This document shows, piece by piece, positions 7,864 to 8,966 of a stretch of DNA of 8,966 nt. The notes under the pieces were generated by a model, which was given only the letters and a program-made list of their open reading frames with translations, was not told the DNA's origin and ran no database searches. Made by a program: the position numbers and the translations under genes. Origin of the DNA: an uncultured Eubacteriales bacterium (GTDB lineage: Bacteria; Bacillota_A; Clostridia; Lachnospirales; Cellulosilyticaceae); the NCBI GenBank assembly GCA_900556665.1, contig USPX01000070.1, positions 1-8,966 of the forward strand, written 5' to 3'. The first letter of the stretch is position 1; every line of letters begins with the position of its first letter.

Positions 7864-8966
7864 TCCTCCAAACCCTATATAAATTGCAATGATGATTGCA
7901 ATTGTACATGCAAGGGTTGTAAGAGCGATTACAAATCTTTTAATTACTTTCCAAATAAGTAATAAAACTAATGCAAGTACAAGGAATGTACCTAAAATAG
8001 AATATGTTTTTTGTTCTACTGGCATTTCTGCTACGTTATCTGGTGTTGTTTCATATAAAAGCATGAAGAGTTCATATAAAACTTCTGCACTTTCCGCTTT
8101 TGTAATTTGTGTTTTTGGTGTTAAACTACCACCAGATGTAATTAAACCACTTTGTACGGCTAAGGCAATATCATTTGTTGCCCATTTACCGATTTCATCT
8201 ACATCAGCAAACTTTAAATAGTCTTCTGCATGTTCTGGATAGACATAACCTTTTTGATCAGCAATTGTTCTTGCACATAAAGAAATAACTTGCTCTCTTA
8301 AAATTTTTGTATCTCCTTTAAATGTGCCATCTTGGAAACCTTTGATAATGTCATAAGTTTCACCTGATGCTACATATGGGTAGTATTTACTATCTACTGG
8401 TACATCTTTAAACTCTGTTTGAAGTGATGTATCTAAAGCAAAGAACATTTTTACAAGTGCTTCAGCGAATTCATAACGTGAGAATGTGTGTTCTGGATTG
8501 AAGCAATCATTCTCAAGTATTAAATAGCCTTTAGATACCATGAATTTAATAGCTGATTGTTGTTTCTTTGGTAGATGAGCGATATCTCTAATCTTCACAT
8601 TGTTATCTACGATTTTATAGATCCCTGAGTATTTTGTTCCAAATGAAATGCTACTTGTAGCACTTTCATATTGCCCACCCCAGTTTTGTTCTTCTTCACC
8701 ATTCATTTTAACAACTGTTGTAAACTCATCTTTTGCTTTAAATGCAAATGTGATTGTTTGATCAAGTTGTGGAATGATTTCACCATTTTCATTAATAAAA
8801 CTAATATCATAGCCTTTTTTATCATGTAAACGTTCAATTCTAATTCTAAGTCCTGCAAGGGCCTCTAAATCTTCCCCTGGAATATATACATAACTATTTT
8901 CATCAATTACAACGCGAAGTCCTGTTACACCTTCTAAATCATCCATTTTCTTAGGAAGTTGAATAA
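7858..8966 (-). CDS. SLH-domain surface protein with two C-terminal membrane helices (partial, 5' end off window)
   Basis: The frame is open to the right edge and the residues before the first in-window Met (IQLPKK) read as coding sequence, so the start lies beyond the window. Numbering from the Met at 8946: residues 1-120 form a beta-rich region with a short repeat (LEGVTGLRVVI and LEALAGLRIRI), ending YSGIYKIVD. Three SLH repeats follow at about 128-170 (FMVSKGYLI, FSRYEFAEALVKM), 180-228 (FKDVPVDSKYYPYV, IIKGFQDGTFKGD, LREQVISL) and 245-296 (FADVDEIGKWA, ALAVQSGLITSGG, ITKAESAEVLYEL). SLH repeats normally bind pyruvylated wall polymers outside the cell. Two hydrophobic helices close the protein (about 315-333 and 338-358), which is unusual for SLH proteins. 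The final Phe and TAG come from the inserted element; without it the protein would end FGGKK. Confidence 0.88.
   Translation of the reverse strand, partial: IQLPKKMDDLEGVTGLRVVIDENSYVYIPGEDLEALAGLRIRIERLHDKKGYDISFINENGEIIPQLDQTITFAFKAKDEFTTVVKMNGEEEQNWGGQYESATSSISFGTKYSGIYKIVDNNVKIRDIAHLPKKQQSAIKFMVSKGYLILENDCFNPEHTFSRYEFAEALVKMFFALDTSLQTEFKDVPVDSKYYPYVASGETYDIIKGFQDGTFKGDTKILREQVISLCARTIADQKGYVYPEHAEDYLKFADVDEIGKWATNDIALAVQSGLITSGGSLTPKTQITKAESAEVLYELFMLLYETTPDNVAEMPVEQKTYSILGTFLVLALVLLLIWKVIKRFVIALTTLACTIAIIIAIYIGFGGF
7864..7872. repeat. 9-bp direct repeat, right copy (putative target-site duplication)
   Basis: TCCTCCAAA, identical to 7621-7629. On the minus strand it is TTTGGAGGA and encodes Phe-Gly-Gly in frame near the end of the SLH protein, so it is the coding-side copy of the putative target site. 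Confidence 0.65.

Noticed and set aside
7889..8221. 110-codon open frame on the plus strand inside the SLH gene
   Set aside because: It is antisense to a clearly coding frame with recognisable SLH repeats, has no family signature, and is explained by codon bias of the minus-strand gene.

Overview
The window is AT-rich, and every gene I can support is on the minus strand. Well-formed AGGAG-type ribosome binding sites, TTGAAA/TATAAT promoters, intrinsic terminators, an S-layer-homology (SLH) surface protein and a Clostridia-style feo locus point to a low-GC Gram-positive bacterium of class Clostridia. A Lachnospiraceae or Cellulosilyticum-like host is plausible, but I infer this from gene style and ran no search.

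Layout in transcription order, right to left. (1) 7858-8966: the 3' part of a gene for a surface protein with about three SLH repeats and two C-terminal membrane helices; its 5' end lies beyond the right edge. (2) 7630-7863: a 234-bp imperfect palindrome flanked by a perfect 9-bp direct repeat. It looks like a small non-autonomous (MITE-like) transposable element inserted in the last codons of the SLH gene. Removing it together with one repeat copy restores a reading frame ending FGGKK-stop. (3) 7490-7534: a terminator, followed at once by a promoter and operator-like region. (4) 4311-7334: a complete cytoplasmic GH2 beta-galactosidase (LacZ type), with its terminator at 4233-4270. (5) 3736-4197: a ferrous-iron uptake operon start, with a near-consensus promoter between two Fur-box-like sites, then a 47-residue Cys-rich membrane peptide. 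(6) 1322-3736: a FeoA-FeoB fusion transporter, terminator at 1258-1296. (7) 1-1147: a HlyB/RtxB-like type I secretion ABC transporter. Its N-terminal C39-like domain (860-1147) is cut from the membrane domain (1-850) by one in-frame TAA, which is followed directly by a ribosome binding site and ATG. The transporter's ATPase domain is off the left edge.

How the parts relate. The small Cys-rich peptide and FeoAB form one Fe(II) import unit, presumably repressed by Fur when iron is plentiful. LacZ hydrolyses beta-galactosides in the cytoplasm and probably answers to a LacI-type regulator or catabolite control; no sugar permease is visible. The secretion transporter and the SLH protein both concern the cell surface, but they are separated by unrelated transcription units and nothing here links them. 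The two most unusual signals are the MITE-like element that has rewritten the end of the SLH gene and the split HlyB-type exporter.
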